Positions 35,401 to 43,363 are shown, counted from the first letter of the stretch. The stretch: DNA of 64,000 bases from Platanthera guangdongensis (GCA_039583875.1 CM077150.1:48808261-48872260); one strand, 5' to 3'. Notes: generated by a model not told the origin, from the sequence alone. Made by a program: numbers and translations.

Positions 35401-37960
35401 TTTTATGTCGACGGGCTCCCCGTCGTCCGGCTCGATTGCTTCCCAGACACCTTGATCCTCCATCATCGCTTGTACCCGAATCACCCAACTCGCGTAGTTG
35501 GTCGTCGTCAACTGCGGGTAGCGGAACAACCCGCCGCCGCTCTCCCGCGCTGCCTCAACTTGAGGAGCGCCGCCGTTTTCCTGCGCTGCCTCACCTTGAG
35601 GAATGATTGACATGGCTCTGATACCACATGTAGGTTCAAGCAGGGAAAAAGGAGTGCCAGGCACAATCAAGAAAGAAAAAACAGAGAAGACAAGTTATTT
35701 TTGGATGCTTAAAACTTCATTGTTCTCTCTTCTTTATATAGCAAAAAAAAACAGCAGTTACACGTAACTATAACAGTTACAAGCTAAATATTTAAAGTAA
35801 AATAAATCCTAATTATGGTAATAACTAGGAGCTATGAAACGGTAACCGAAACAGCATAGGCTATTATTAGGAGAAGTGAAACTCTTGGGCAATATTAATG
35901 GACCATCAAGGATTATTTCCAACAGGCCATGCAGACGAAACCCTTGCTCAAAGAAAATTGTAGCAACACCATCCGTCATGAGAGGGCTGCCCAAAGCTTT
36001 GAAAATGCCACCTTCGTAAACATGCCGGCGACCAATAGGAGCATCAACTTGCCCTTTAACGTTGGCAATCCCTCCACAAAATCCATAGACATGTTAGCCC
36101 ATATTTTTTTTGGCACGAGAAGCAGTTGGCGAAGATCCGATAGAAGAAGGTGATCGGCCTTGTTATGTTGAAATATGGAACATGCCCCAATTAACTCATG
36201 AACTCTTTGCATGAGTGCCTTTCAAATGAAATTCTCTCATATGTGCAAAAATGTCTTGTGGACTCCTTTGTGTCCTTTTATATGTGTTTCCCTCCAATAG
36301 CATCAATGAGTGGGAGAGTGGGCGCCAAGTATACTTTCCTCTTGTACAGAATGAAGTTATCTTTTTTGGTCCAACATGGGGAAGCTACCCTTCCCCATTG
36401 TGGCGATTGAGTTCCAAAAGCACAGGGAGCCCATTATCTCCTGGCGAAGCTGAGTGAGAAGATCTGAAGTGGGATGATAAATGGCAAAGTGTGTCTCTCC
36501 CTAATCATCCCATCTGGATAGCTCATTTGTGTCAAAGTTCAAGCGCCCGCTTTATAATCTAGCCGAAAATCAAAACCCAGGAATTTACTAACTCACAGTT
36601 GTTGAGGTGTGATACTAAGGTGTTGCTCAAGGAGGTATTTCAAGATGAAATGATCGCATCCGAATCAAGAATGTCTGTCCCCAAAGGTAAGGTCATCAAT
36701 GATGTATGACCTTGGCCAGACTTATTAGCTCATGCTCGTAAGAGGGAAGCTTATGGTGGTGTTTTGACATCTTCCGACTGAAAGAAAATCCATATGCAGT
36801 TATCTGACACCATCATCATGTGAGTCCTTGACTTGTAGATAGAAAATCCATATGCACCTGTGGCTGCGAATGTACTGCTCATCGTAGTTGTGACACAAGC
36901 CTTGTGTGCGTTGTTCCATCATATCGGCCCAAGATACTTTACGGACTAGTGGGGCTGGATGACCCTCGTGACGGCCTTGTTGAATACCCGTGTCGGTGGG
37001 TAAATAGACATTTTGCGCTATTTAGAGGCGACGGTCGCATATCCTTGCCAAACTCATAGCAGTCACCAAGTCTAGAGGAATCTCAAATTCGACATCAAGT
37101 CGCAAGCGATCGTGAAGTCCGACAGTAAAGTTGGCAACCTACATCTTTGGGGAATGCGTGACGTGTGCCAGAAAAAGTTGAAACTGGTCCTAAATATCGT
37201 CTATGGAGTCCGTCAAGCGTAGTGCCATGAGGGAACCGAGGGGGGTGTTGCGGAAGGGAGGGACAAAACCCAGTTGCAAAATCGCTTGAAATCGTACAAC
37301 GTCAGACCCGGCTGATCAGTGAGTAGACGAATGGTCATAAGCAAAGCTGAGTCGAGAAGGTAGGAGGAGGCCAGAGGAAGCTATTCATCTGTTGGAGTTT
37401 GTTGGCTATTAAATAATTGTTCGCACTTGATGAGTCATCCCAGAGGATCAGTTTTCTCATCGTAGGTGGGGATTTCCAACTGGGCATAGTGTGACAAAAT
37501 AGCAGCTTCAGAGCATAGGAGGGGTTGTGATGATGACTCGTGGAGGAAGAGTGGTGGTAGCCGAACTTGACTGTTGTTGATGTGATCTGCTTTACAAAAC
37601 ATCTACCTACAACGCAAAATCATTTTTTCACGTTGTAGGGAAGTGATGATTGCTCTTGCTGTTGATTGTAATCTTTTTTTTGCCCTTTCTTTCATATAAT
37701 ATTGTAGCTGTCTTATTTTGTCTTAGGATTAACAACAAATAGCTCCTTTCAAATGGCTTCATAAAACTTATTTTTCTTTTCAATTCCATATGTATGTTTT
37801 CCTTACAGCTACCACTACTCTTCTGAACTTTGTCCGGTCATTCCTTCAAGCACATGAAGATAATTGCAAGCAGGATGAACTTGAAAAGAAAAAAAACCAA
37901 AAAGTGTCCGAAATGAATAAATCAAAAGATACAATTTCTATAAACAGAAGTGGTAGATAA
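14420..37960 (+). CDS. Formin (FH2 domain), C-terminal part, five exons
   Basis: Exons 14420-14491, 14567-14683, 14889-14957, 15064-15130 and 37809-37960. All four introns have GT-AG borders, the phases agree, and the exons total 477 nt (158 codons plus TAA at 37958-37960). The product matches the C-terminal end of the FH2 domain of plant formins, which nucleate and elongate actin filaments: [76 protein letters not shown], then a short lysine-rich tail. The pattern SPHLLDF...SLEAASKIQLK suggests a class II formin; this is from memory of the family, not a search. The 5' exons, including the FH1 part, are not in view. The last intron is 22,678 bp and full of nested retroelements. The reading frame is undamaged, in contrast to every transposon gene here except V. 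Confidence 0.88.
14567..14683 (+). CDS. Formin exon b
   Basis: 39 codons from [11 protein letters not shown] to GPVSETFCK. Acceptor CTTCACAG, donor AAG|GTATAC. Confidence 0.88.
14889..14957 (+). CDS. Formin exon c
   Basis: 23 codons, [20 protein letters not shown] then IAV. Acceptor CTATTTAG, donor GTG|GTATGG. Confidence 0.85.
15064..15130 (+). CDS. Formin exon d
   Basis: [20 protein letters not shown] then EQ, plus the first base of the next codon (phase 1). Donor AAG|GTAAGC is a strong plant donor. The GEDPARC block is a highly conserved signature of plant FH2 domains. Confidence 0.9.
15131..15779 (+). other. Intron sequence without a recognisable element
   Basis: AT-rich. It includes a short region rich in GAATTGAAATTG and its complements (15270-15470), which can fold on itself but has no clear element ends. 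Confidence 0.4.
15780..15897 (-). repeat. Probable 3' LTR edge of copia relic S
   Basis: On the minus strand the sequence reads GAGGAGTAG then TGTTGTAATATATAAATTG, as expected for a polypurine tract followed by an LTR start. A TATATATAAC block follows. The other LTR edge could not be placed; the start given is a guess. Confidence 0.35.
15898..17087 (-). pseudogene. Copia relic S: RT C-terminal part and RNase H
   Basis: Minus strand. RNase H motifs near 16150-16400 ([19 protein letters not shown], then [10 protein letters not shown] with stops between) and the RT palm near 16620-16904, where the box reads YVND instead of [24 protein letters not shown] lies near 16960-17030. There are many in-frame stops. 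It joins the segment at 26388 across the insertion of gypsy T: KEVYI on this side continues NAFFHGDL on the other. Confidence 0.8.
17088..19238 (+). repeat. 5' LTR of T
   Basis: 2151 bp, TGTAACATCC...GGGTGTTACA. A GC-rich part (17480-17640) has short frames that are duplicated in the 3' LTR and have no recognisable product. Donor- and acceptor-like sites (GGTGAGTTTT near 17703, TTGCCATAG near 17795-17803) recur in both LTRs; a leader intron is possible but unproven. Confidence 0.92.
19239..19254 (+). other. Primer-binding site of T
   Basis: TAGTATCAGAGCC begins three bases after the LTR end. It differs by one base from the initiator tRNA-Met complement TGGTATCAGAGCC. Confidence 0.8.
19401..20735 (+). 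pseudogene. T gag with an apparent intron (19912-19990)
   Basis: First in-frame ATG is at 19401; an N-terminal Pro/Ala repeat ([11 protein letters not shown]) lies near 19650-19690. The capsid part reads [19 protein letters not shown], then after the 79-bp intron-like gap [20 protein letters not shown] and [16 protein letters not shown]. The knuckle region has [14 protein letters not shown] and a CX2CX4HX4C ([14 protein letters not shown], near 20520-20562). Breaks: TAG at 19725-19727, a frameshift near 20336, TAG at 20591-20593. The exon ends in phase 1 at 20735. Confidence 0.85.
19912..19990 (+). other. Intron-like segment 1 in T gag
   Basis: 79 bp with a GT start (G|GTAAATC) and AG end (TTGGCCAG|GT), phase 1, with an in-frame TGA inside. 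Removing it joins DDPAG to [11 protein letters not shown] in one frame. Confidence 0.6.
20736..20817 (+). other. Intron-like segment 2 between T gag and protease
   Basis: 82 bp with a consensus donor (G|GTAAGTG) and an acceptor CATTCATGTAG, phase 1, AT-rich. Removing it joins EDVVTG to [20 protein letters not shown] in one frame, exactly where gypsy gag normally runs into protease. Confidence 0.65.
20818..24227 (+). pseudogene. T pol: protease, RT, RNase H, integrase, chromodomain-like tail
   Basis: Protease [10 protein letters not shown] (catalytic D-T-G) and the flap [16 protein letters not shown] from DVFPEELPG; palm box [10 protein letters not shown] near 21850 and [15 protein letters not shown] near 21770. 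RNase H has [13 protein letters not shown] and [10 protein letters not shown]. Integrase has the zinc-binding H/H...CETC part (22930-23065), then [16 protein letters not shown] and [15 protein letters not shown]-terminal segment near 24040-24180 ([12 protein letters not shown]) resembles the group II chromodomain. Breaks include TAG 20985-20987, frameshifts near 21441, 21540 and 22928, TAG 21820-21822 and several stops around 23.0-23.66 kb. An extra Asp codon sits in VADDALSRR. Confidence 0.9.
24226..24238 (+). other. Polypurine tract of T
   Basis: AGGAGGGGAGAT directly before the 3' LTR, overlapping the pol stop codon. Confidence 0.85.
24239..26387 (+). repeat. 3' LTR of T
   Basis: 2149 bp, TGTAACATCC...GGGTGATACA, followed by AGATC. 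It aligns along its full length with 17088-19238, with scattered substitutions. Confidence 0.92.
26388..26740 (-). pseudogene. Copia relic S: N-terminal part of RT
   Basis: Minus strand reads [39 protein letters not shown] and [17 protein letters not shown], then stop and [12 protein letters not shown] at the insertion point of T. This is the standard start of copia RT. Nothing of S upstream (integrase, protease, gag) remains beyond about 26740. Confidence 0.8.
26741..27163. other. Intron sequence without a recognisable element
   Basis: AT-rich. It contains a short GC-richer part (26870-26960) and a stretch ATGAAGAACAGTGGACAGCG near 27075, with no recognised frame or ends. Confidence 0.4.
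27431..27573 (+). repeat. 29-bp tandem repeat, about five copies
   Basis: Units start at 27431, 27459, 27488, 27517 and 27546 and contain CGCCCGACCTCCTCCAGCAA. As 29 is not a multiple of three, the translated repeat changes frame from unit to unit (DLLQQL, then RPTSSSNW, then ARPRPA). In this frame there is no stop up to the donor at 27777. Confidence 0.85.
27431..28480 (+). CDS. FAR1/MULE-type zinc-finger-like DNA-binding domain protein fragment
   Basis: Exon 2 (27900 on) reads [64 protein letters not shown] and [11 protein letters not shown]. The Cys/His pattern (C-D-R-G-G, C-x-CPF, HNHE) is that of the FAR1-type domain at the N-terminus of MULE transposases and of FAR1/FRS proteins. A 123-bp GT-AG intron (27777-27899) joins it, in phase 1, to the frame through the 29-bp repeats. 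After KDN (about 28330) the frame runs into AT-rich TIR sequence, so the catalytic part is missing. No ATG is visible in this frame upstream of the repeats. Function is not established. Confidence 0.6.
28521..29143. other. Intron sequence, no confirmed feature
   Basis: AT-rich to 28925. A GC-rich part follows (28931-29150) whose ends read GGCTCTATTTGTTTGGG and, inverted, GACTTCATTTGGTTCGG; this may be a MITE but the ends match poorly. Confidence 0.35.
29144..29292 (+). repeat. Possible truncated copia LTR with primer-binding site
   Basis: A TAGTCTCACATCTTAGAATG block, an AATAAAATAATTTC tail and an ending TTTTTTACA at 29279, followed by TGTTATCAGAGTT. The last is close to the initiator tRNA-Met complement TGGTATCAGAGCC. 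The layout is like the end of the X LTR at 60947. No gag follows that I can recognise. Confidence 0.35.
29720..30112. repeat. Dispersed GTGCACG repeat region
   Basis: At least eight copies of GTGCACG or its complement, often paired as in GTGCACGACCGTGCA, including three copies spaced 21-22 bp at 30051-30110. A G(10) run lies near 29892-29901. It sits just downstream (in minus-strand terms) of the gypsy relic U and may be part of its decayed LTR; this is inference. Confidence 0.45.
30260..30983 (-). pseudogene. Gypsy relic U: integrase C-terminal part and tail
   Basis: Minus strand reads [41 protein letters not shown], then through many stops [17 protein letters not shown] and [20 protein letters not shown] then [12 protein letters not shown]. 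This is the catalytic and C-terminal part of a Ty3/gypsy integrase. It joins 35925-37310 across the insertion of V. Confidence 0.8.
30984..31278 (-). repeat. 3' LTR of V
   Basis: 295 bp, TGTAGGTTCAAGC...TTTCCAACA. Minus strand has TATATAAAG near 31088-31096. Confidence 0.95.
31279..31292 (-). other. Polypurine tract of V
   Basis: Minus strand TTAGGAGGGAGTA immediately before the 3' LTR, overlapping the pol stop codon region. Confidence 0.85.
31288..35613 (-). pseudogene. V gag-pol polyprotein, one internal stop
   Basis: ATG at 35613 ([15 protein letters not shown]); the frame extends upstream into the PBS, so this start fits best. Order: gag ([20 protein letters not shown]), zinc knuckle [14 protein letters not shown] near residue 288, protease [11 protein letters not shown] near 364, integrase H/H ([10 protein letters not shown]) and CQGC, catalytic Asp in HADLCGP, Asp in TDRGGEF near 626 and Glu in VVERRN, RT with [11 protein letters not shown] near 1124, RNase H with [14 protein letters not shown] and SCEAEFMAA. 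One TGA (33244-33246), probably from CGA, separates integrase from RT; the frame is otherwise open to the stop at 31288. The protease active site reads D-N-R where plant copia elements have D-N-G or D-T-G, a probable inactivating change. Confidence 0.93.
35614..35626 (-). other. Primer-binding site of V
   Basis: Minus strand TGGTATCAGAGCC, two bases from the LTR end; a full match to the initiator tRNA-Met complement. Confidence 0.93.
35629..35924 (-). repeat. 5' LTR of V
   Basis: 296 bp, nearly identical to 30984-31278, followed by the GGCCA duplication. Confidence 0.95.
35925..37310 (-). pseudogene. Gypsy relic U: gag, RNase H fragment, integrase N-terminal part; RT missing
   Basis: Minus strand. 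Gag near 37300-36990 ([28 protein letters not shown]) and a knuckle near 36915-36870 ([16 protein letters not shown]; the second Cys is Tyr). Then RNase H pieces near 36660-36510 ([32 protein letters not shown]) and integrase near 36212-35930 ([33 protein letters not shown]). There is no protease or RT between gag and RNase H, so about 1.5 kb or more was deleted. Many stops. Confidence 0.75.
37311..37808. other. Intron sequence next to the formin last exon
   Basis: Presumably includes the decayed 5' end of U. A small inverted repeat, CTACAACG...CGTTGTAG, lies at 37608-37639. From about 37640 the sequence is T-rich as expected before the acceptor at 37808. Confidence 0.4.
37809..37960 (+). CDS. 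Formin last exon (e)
   Basis: Acceptor TTCCTTACAG; two bases complete the Ala codon begun in exon d. Reads [20 protein letters not shown] then [20 protein letters not shown] and a short tail to TAA at 37958-37960. The position and sequence are exactly what follows FEQ in plant formins (STLLNFVRxFxxAHEENCKQ). Confidence 0.9.
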
Positions 37961-38170
37961 CACTTCTTCAACATCATTATTAGGCGACTTCAGTTCTTGC
38001 GCAAGAGTACTGATTTCCAGAATTTTTGTAGACCAAAGTTTTGATCAGGACAGGTCATAGAGAAAATTGGTCTCTCCATCTGGCCTGAACATGGTGCTAA
38101 TTTCAACACCTTGGTAATGCTTTCAACATTATCCTTAATGTGTTTATATATGATTCCTGTGTTCTGCAAT
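37961..38170 (+). other. Probable formin 3' untranslated region
   Basis: Follows the stop codon. No clear AATAAA signal before the MITE at 38174, so the transcript end may lie further on. Confidence 0.4.
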
Positions 38171-38173
38171 TAA

Positions 38174-38375
38174 GGCTGCGTTTGGCGTGACTTATTGTAA
38201 CTTATTTGCTCCGGTGAGATTGGACAAAAACGTCATTGTCATAGAATGTATGTTTTGTATGACAAATGTTACAAAAAGAAACTAGTTTGAGACATAAGAT
38301 TTTTGTATGACAATGACATTTTTGACCAACCTCACCGAAGCAAATAAGTTGTGATAAGCCGCTCCAAAGGCAGCC
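38174..38375. mobile_element. MITE copy 2 (same family as 13348-13550)
   Basis: 202 bp with inverted repeats GGCTGCGTTTGG... and ...CCAAAGGCAGCC, flanked by TAA (38171-38173 and 38376-38378). The left arm shares TTATTTGCTCCGGTGAGRTT with copy 1 and the right arm shares CAACCTCAC.GRAGCAAATAAG. Confidence 0.85.
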
Positions 38376-38378
38376 TAA

Positions 38379-38769
38379 GTTAAATCATCTCTCTGACATC
38401 AGCTGTTTCTTCATCTGCAGAGCCATGCTAGTCAATGTGACCTCTTGGGCTGTTCACATCTGTACAAATCCAACCCCACTATTCTTTAATTCTTTATGTA
38501 GAACTATTCTTAGTTGGCATTTCTTCTTTAGATTTTGTGTATTATTTAAGTTTGATACTTTTTTTCCATAGTGAATGGCGAAGAAAATAAAAAAGTCAGC
38601 AATAATCTTCCTCCTGCATATATTATCATTGTAATCATGTAATCTTGTATATAGCTTCGACAGCAAGCTTAATTCTTCAGGTTTACTCCTGCATATATAA
38701 TCTTTCTACTATTGTTTTTAAACTGACATCTACATTTTCGAAATTGACATCACATGAAAACAACTTTCA
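38379..38769. other. Intergenic stretch without a recognisable feature
   Basis: AT-rich; no recognised frame or repeat. Confidence 0.4.
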
Positions 38770-38778
38770 TGATATAGT

Positions 38779-38900
38779 GGATTTTTGGCACTTAGCACCC
38801 TCCAAATAGGGCTCCTTGGCACTTTGCACCCTACAATTTCAACTTTGGCAATTTGCATCCTTAAAACTCATTTATTAGAGCTATTTGCACCCTGTAGCTA
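38779..38900 (+). repeat. Left TIR of the MULE
   Basis: Contains four blocks of the type GGCAxTTxGCACCC, each about 25-40 bp apart. Matches the inverted sequence at 43250-43363 and 42550-42629. Confidence 0.85.
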
Positions 38901-39899
38901 TTTTCTTATTTCTTTTATATTCATTTGTTTCAGAAATTACTGGAATGACATTTTGGTCTGCCATCAATATTTATTTAATCCCCTTTTTAATTTACGTGTT
39001 CTTCATTAGTTATTAAGGTTTTTGCGGATATTATTTGCAGGCCAATCAGGTTTTTGGTTGAAATGCGGACGTATTCACAGGTGGTTATTAGCAGTTTTTT
39101 GTATTTATTAAGTTATTACGTTATTTGCAGGTAAATCTGTTTTCTGGCTGAAATACAGATGTTATATGCATGTCTATTTAATTATTAAGTTATTTGTTTA
39201 TTATATTTGCATGCCCTCTTATTTAATATGTTATTGCGGATGTTATTTGCAAAACATTTTGTAATGATTGGAGCAATTCATTAAGTTATTTGCGGATGTT
39301 CTCCACTTGGATGACGTTTAAGCACTTCTCAAATATACATCAAGGTGCCGATGATATAAATATTTGACAATTATCATGCATATATATACATAGTATAGAA
39401 ATTTTGTTGAATTTCCAAATTTCAAAATATTTATATTTTAGTGAGTTGCAATAGCAAATGTCATCTCAAATTTCAACATACGAGTTTCAAAAACTGAACA
39501 TAAATAATATTAAAATCACATTCTTAAATAAAGGAACTTGCTTGGAATTTAATGAAAAAAATTACTAAAACATGATCAATTCAAATAAATAGGATCGTTT
39601 GGACAGTAAAAATCAATTCAAAGAGGATCATTTTCAACAGTGAAAATTTGTCCAAAGTCAAAAATTAGATTACTTGAACATAGTATATAATACATTAGTC
39701 TAAACAACATTAAAATCACAATAAAATCTCTAAATACTGAGGCTTATGCTCTTTTTAGTTGATTTCATCCCAAACATCTTCCTCACCTGTTAAACAACCA
39801 AATATTAGAGAATGAGTGTAATATAAAAAATGGTTAATGAAAACAGTGAGATAATTCTAACTTTGTTGAAATGGCGCAACTACTGATTCTTGAGTTGCT

Positions 39900-42338
39900 T
39901 TATAATCTGTCATTGCACTCTTCTTTTTTACCTGCATTAGTGTAATGAAATACAATTAATTTAAAGTTAATAATTGAAGTTCTACGTACCGGTAATTTTA
40001 ATTTGACAGTTGTTGGCTCTGCACTCTTTGAAGATTGACCATAACTTTTTTGTTATGCTCAGTAACTCAACAATTGGAGCATGCAAACTTTATATCATAT
40101 CTTTTTAAACTATATTTTTGATTACTCAACTCATCTGGGTCTTTCCTTCTTACTTGCATCGAAGGTCTTCCAGCCTTCTTGGGTTTAACATTCCATGGTA
40201 CCACAATATTTTGATTAGCACATGGACACTCCCTTTGTCCTTTAATAGGACTCAATAAATGTTCGTATGCTTTCAAGAAGGTGTTTTTCTTGTACCAAAA
40301 ATCCACGCAGTCTTTAACCCTTTTTCTTTTGTAGAAAATACATGTTATTGCATGGACACATGGAATTTCACTTAGTTCCCACCTTTTGCAAGTGCAACTT
40401 TCTATTGATAATTCAACAGTTCATTCATCCCCGACCCATCCTTTTACCTCAAATTTGTCATTGTCATTCCATTCTAAAATATAGTCATGGATTCTTTTTT
40501 TGTTGTTCTGTACTATTTTTTGGATGTTGAGACAAATATCTCCACTTGTTCTCAACATCCTATCTCTTTGTATATATATTCTTCTCATGATAATTATTTT
40601 TATTATCTCAAGCATTGTTATAATGGGTTTGCCTCTTGTCTTTAAGATCACGTTGTTGAAACATTCATACAAATTGTTGAGGAGCATATCACACTTCGGC
40701 CATGCGCTAAAATGCGACCTTGCCCATTTTTTTGGAATCTCTTTCCCTTACCCAATTGTAAGTCTCTATATTGCATACTCTCAGCTTTTCTATTTCATAA
40801 TTAAAATCAACAACTCTACTAGAAGATGCAACTCTCCACAATAAATTTTCCAATTGTAATCCTTTATGTATATGCTTAAAATTACCATACATATTTCTAA
40901 GACAAAAACTATGCTCTGCATTTGGAAGTAATTCTTCAACTGCACGACCTTTCTGTTTATCAGACATGATAGTCCACGCATAATTATTAACAACATTCAA
41001 ATCTTGTAAAAGACCAATAAAACATTCCCATGATTTTCTATTTTCTCATCTTACCATGGCATATGCTATTGGATACATGTCATTGTTCCCATCAACACCG
41101 ACTGCATAGAAAAACACCTCCAGTTAAGGTCTTCAATTGTGTTCCATTAAGTGCAATAATGGGGCGACTACCTGCAAGAAAACTCATCTTCAAAGCACCC
41201 TAACATATATAATCTCTTAAAAATACTCTGTTAATCCAAACTTTGTTTACAATGGACTTTCACTGTTGTGTTAGGATTTGCACGACGAATTTCTTCATGA
41301 TAATCTCATAAGCTAGCATATTGATTCACCTCTGTGGCATGAATGATCTTGTTAGCATGCTTTTAGCTCTTGCATCGAAGTAACCAGCCACTCAGGGTTA
41401 CTCCTAAGGTGATTTTGATATTTGTTTGCAAGATAATCTCAGGTATAATGCTTAGAGCTTGCAGCTCTACAACACATGTGCTCTCCTTTTATGGTCTTCA
41501 CTTGAAAAGTTTTATCACTTCGGGATATAAAAGAAGCGTACATTATCCAACCACATTCACAAGCGACTTAGATTTTATCACTGCAGTTCTTTGTAAATGT
41601 GATTGGTTTTCCTTGCATATTAGAGTATGTTCTAACTGCTGCTCTAAATTCTACAACTGTATTGAAACCCAACCCCACCTCAAATTCAAAATTTGATTCT
41701 CCTGCATTTCCTTGATAAATTTGATACCGTTATGATTTGTTCTTATTGGAGTTAGAGGTTTTTTGACCTTTTCCCTTAGAGTATTCCACCATTTGATTTT
41801 GTTCACTCCGATGCACTTCTGTTGGCTCTTTCAACCCAACCCATTCAATCGCTTCATCAACATTTTCATCGTACTCTACATCATCGTTCTCAAAATCATC
41901 ATCTAGAAAGTCATCACTAAAAGTGGAATTATTCTCATCTGTCTCATCTTTGTTGCTAAATGATTCGCTATTATTCTCAAACTCAAATATATTTTGGTGC
42001 TCCGTATCCATGTAATTTTGAACTTCAATAGTTTTAACATAAACATCCACTTCTCTTTCACTATTGGTACGCCTAAAAAGATTTTTAACATCTTTATTAG
42101 TTGCTAATAAAATCATATTATTGCAATTTTCCTGACCCCTTAAACTGCAAAAAAATCTAATACATCCCAAGTGACCAAGAAGTGTAGTCATTTTGTGCAA
42201 ACTAACCAACACTAAAACATTGTAATCATAGTAGCCAAAGGAATTGATCACATCAAGCTTATATGATATTCTAGTAGAACCGCAAAAAGAGCCTGAATGG
42301 TGCATTTTGACGGTGAACAATGAAAGTGGCATGTACAT
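39900..42338 (-). pseudogene. MULE transposase (MuDR family), disrupted
   Basis: ATG at 42338 begins MYMPLSLFTVKMHHSGSFCG, like the N-terminal domain of MuDR-type transposases, followed by an acidic stretch (FENNSESFSNKDETDENNST). The catalytic part (41000-41150) reads FFYAVGVDGNNDMYPIAYAM and then NNYAWTIMSDKQKG, LLPNAEHSFCLRNMYGNFKH. The SWIM-type and C-terminal parts follow near 40430-40690 and 40067-40306 (KAYEHLLSPIKGQRECPC, KPKKAGRPSMQVRRKDPDE, CSNC). The C-terminal knuckle has TGA where Gly is expected. Several stops and frame changes, so it is inactive. Confidence 0.85.
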
Positions 42339-42549
42339 TGGCCTCTATCTAGCCTTTTGATCTCTCAGTATCCACGACATTCTGATGGATAAATTCATTT
42401 GCAGAAATTTTGTGAAAATTAAAATCAATTGTATAAATAAAAAGATTGATAAAAGTTAAAGATTTTAACTTCAACAAAAAATTTTGGTCAATATTGGAGC
42501 TACTTAATGATTTTAACTTCAATGATTTTAACATGCAATATTCATGGCA

Positions 42550-42629
42550 ATGACAAAGTGCCAAGATTTGAATTGTGGGGTGCAAAGTGTCAAGGACCCC
42601 TAATTAAGGGGTCCAAAGTGCCAAAAATC
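42550..42629 (-). repeat. Internal extra copy of the MULE terminal repeat
   Basis: Reads in reverse GGATTTTTGGCACTTTGGAC and then CACTTTGCACCCCACAATT, matching the left TIR more closely than the outer right TIR does. No duplication of TGATATAG follows it (next bases CAACTCTTA). Confidence 0.75.
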
Positions 42630-43249
42630 CCAACTCTTATTGTTTTTAATGGCACAAATAAACCCTAAATCTAAACAAACAAACCTAGACTCTTTTGAGT
42701 TATCTTTTGAATCATTGTTGTTTTAATAAGCACAAAAAAATCAAGACACTTCAGCTTGGTACTAAAAGTTTACCTGCCAAGGAGGGGAAGCTGGGAAGAT
42801 CGCTTCACAGATATAGAATGATTGTCAGGCTGAAAGAACTTCACGGATGACGCCTAAGCTGGGAATATTTGCTTAGCAGTGGAAGACGGTCTGCAAAAAA
42901 ACAAAGAAAGGAAGACACAATATATAATGAGCCAGGAAGAACTTAAGATACCTACTGCTGGCCGGTCCACTGAGCTGTGGGAGAGAAGACCGGAATATTG
43001 GAGATTCGCAGGAAGATCGTCGGGCTGGCAGGCGCAACTCTCAATCAAAGGCGGAAATCGTCGGGCTTCTCTCACGGAACTCGGCGGGCTGCTCTCACGG
43101 TTTCAGAAAAAGATCGAACTGAAAGAGGGGATCCGGGTAAGTGAACCGGCTTGAGAGATTTAGGGTTTCACCTTTTCTAATACTTAAACTATCCCCGCTT
43201 ATTAAGATTAACTGATATTCTAGAATAAAAAATAGATTTTTAAAAGATG
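42630..43249. other. Segment between the two right-hand TIR copies of the MULE
   Basis: AT-rich, except for a GC-richer block (42880-43160) open on both strands (91 codons on plus, 73 on minus). Neither product is recognised. It may be the transposase leader and promoter or captured sequence. Confidence 0.4.
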
Positions 43250-43363
43250 AGGGTGCAAAGTGCTTTGTTAAAAGCTTTAGAAGGTGCAAAGTGCCAAAAT
43301 TCAAATCTCGGGGTGCAATGTACCTAAAGTACCAATTTAGGGGGTGTTAAGTACCAAAAATCC

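Larger units (their letters stand above)
30984..35924 (-). mobile_element. Young, nearly intact copia LTR retrotransposon V
   Basis: 4941 bp with LTRs of 295 and 296 bp that differ by two substitutions and one A-run indel. Exact target duplication GGCCA (30979-30983 and 35925-35929). PBS, PPT and one gag-pol frame of 1442 codons on the minus strand with a single internal TGA. Inserted in the integrase of gypsy relic U, inside the formin intron. It is the youngest element of the window. Confidence 0.96.
15131..37808 (+). other. Giant formin intron (22,678 bp) packed with nested transposons
   Basis: Begins GTAAGC after exon d and ends TTCCTTACAG before exon e. It contains copia relic S split by gypsy T, a TIR element at 27164-28520, an LTR-like piece near 29144, and gypsy relic U split by copia V. 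T, V and the TIR element each have target duplications, so the intron grew by successive insertions. Removing T and V (14.2 kb) alone leaves about 8.4 kb. Confidence 0.8.
38779..43363 (-). mobile_element. Mutator-like element (MULE) with decayed transposase
   Basis: 4585 bp. The left end reads GGATTTTTGGCACTTAGCAC followed by repeated TTGGCACTTTGCACCCT blocks; the right end is its inverted counterpart over about 80-110 bp. Target duplication TGATATAGT (38770-38778) and TGATATAGC (43364-43372), 8 of 9 bp, the length expected for MULEs. A transposase gene lies on the minus strand. A third, internal copy of the terminal repeat ends at 42629. Confidence 0.88.
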
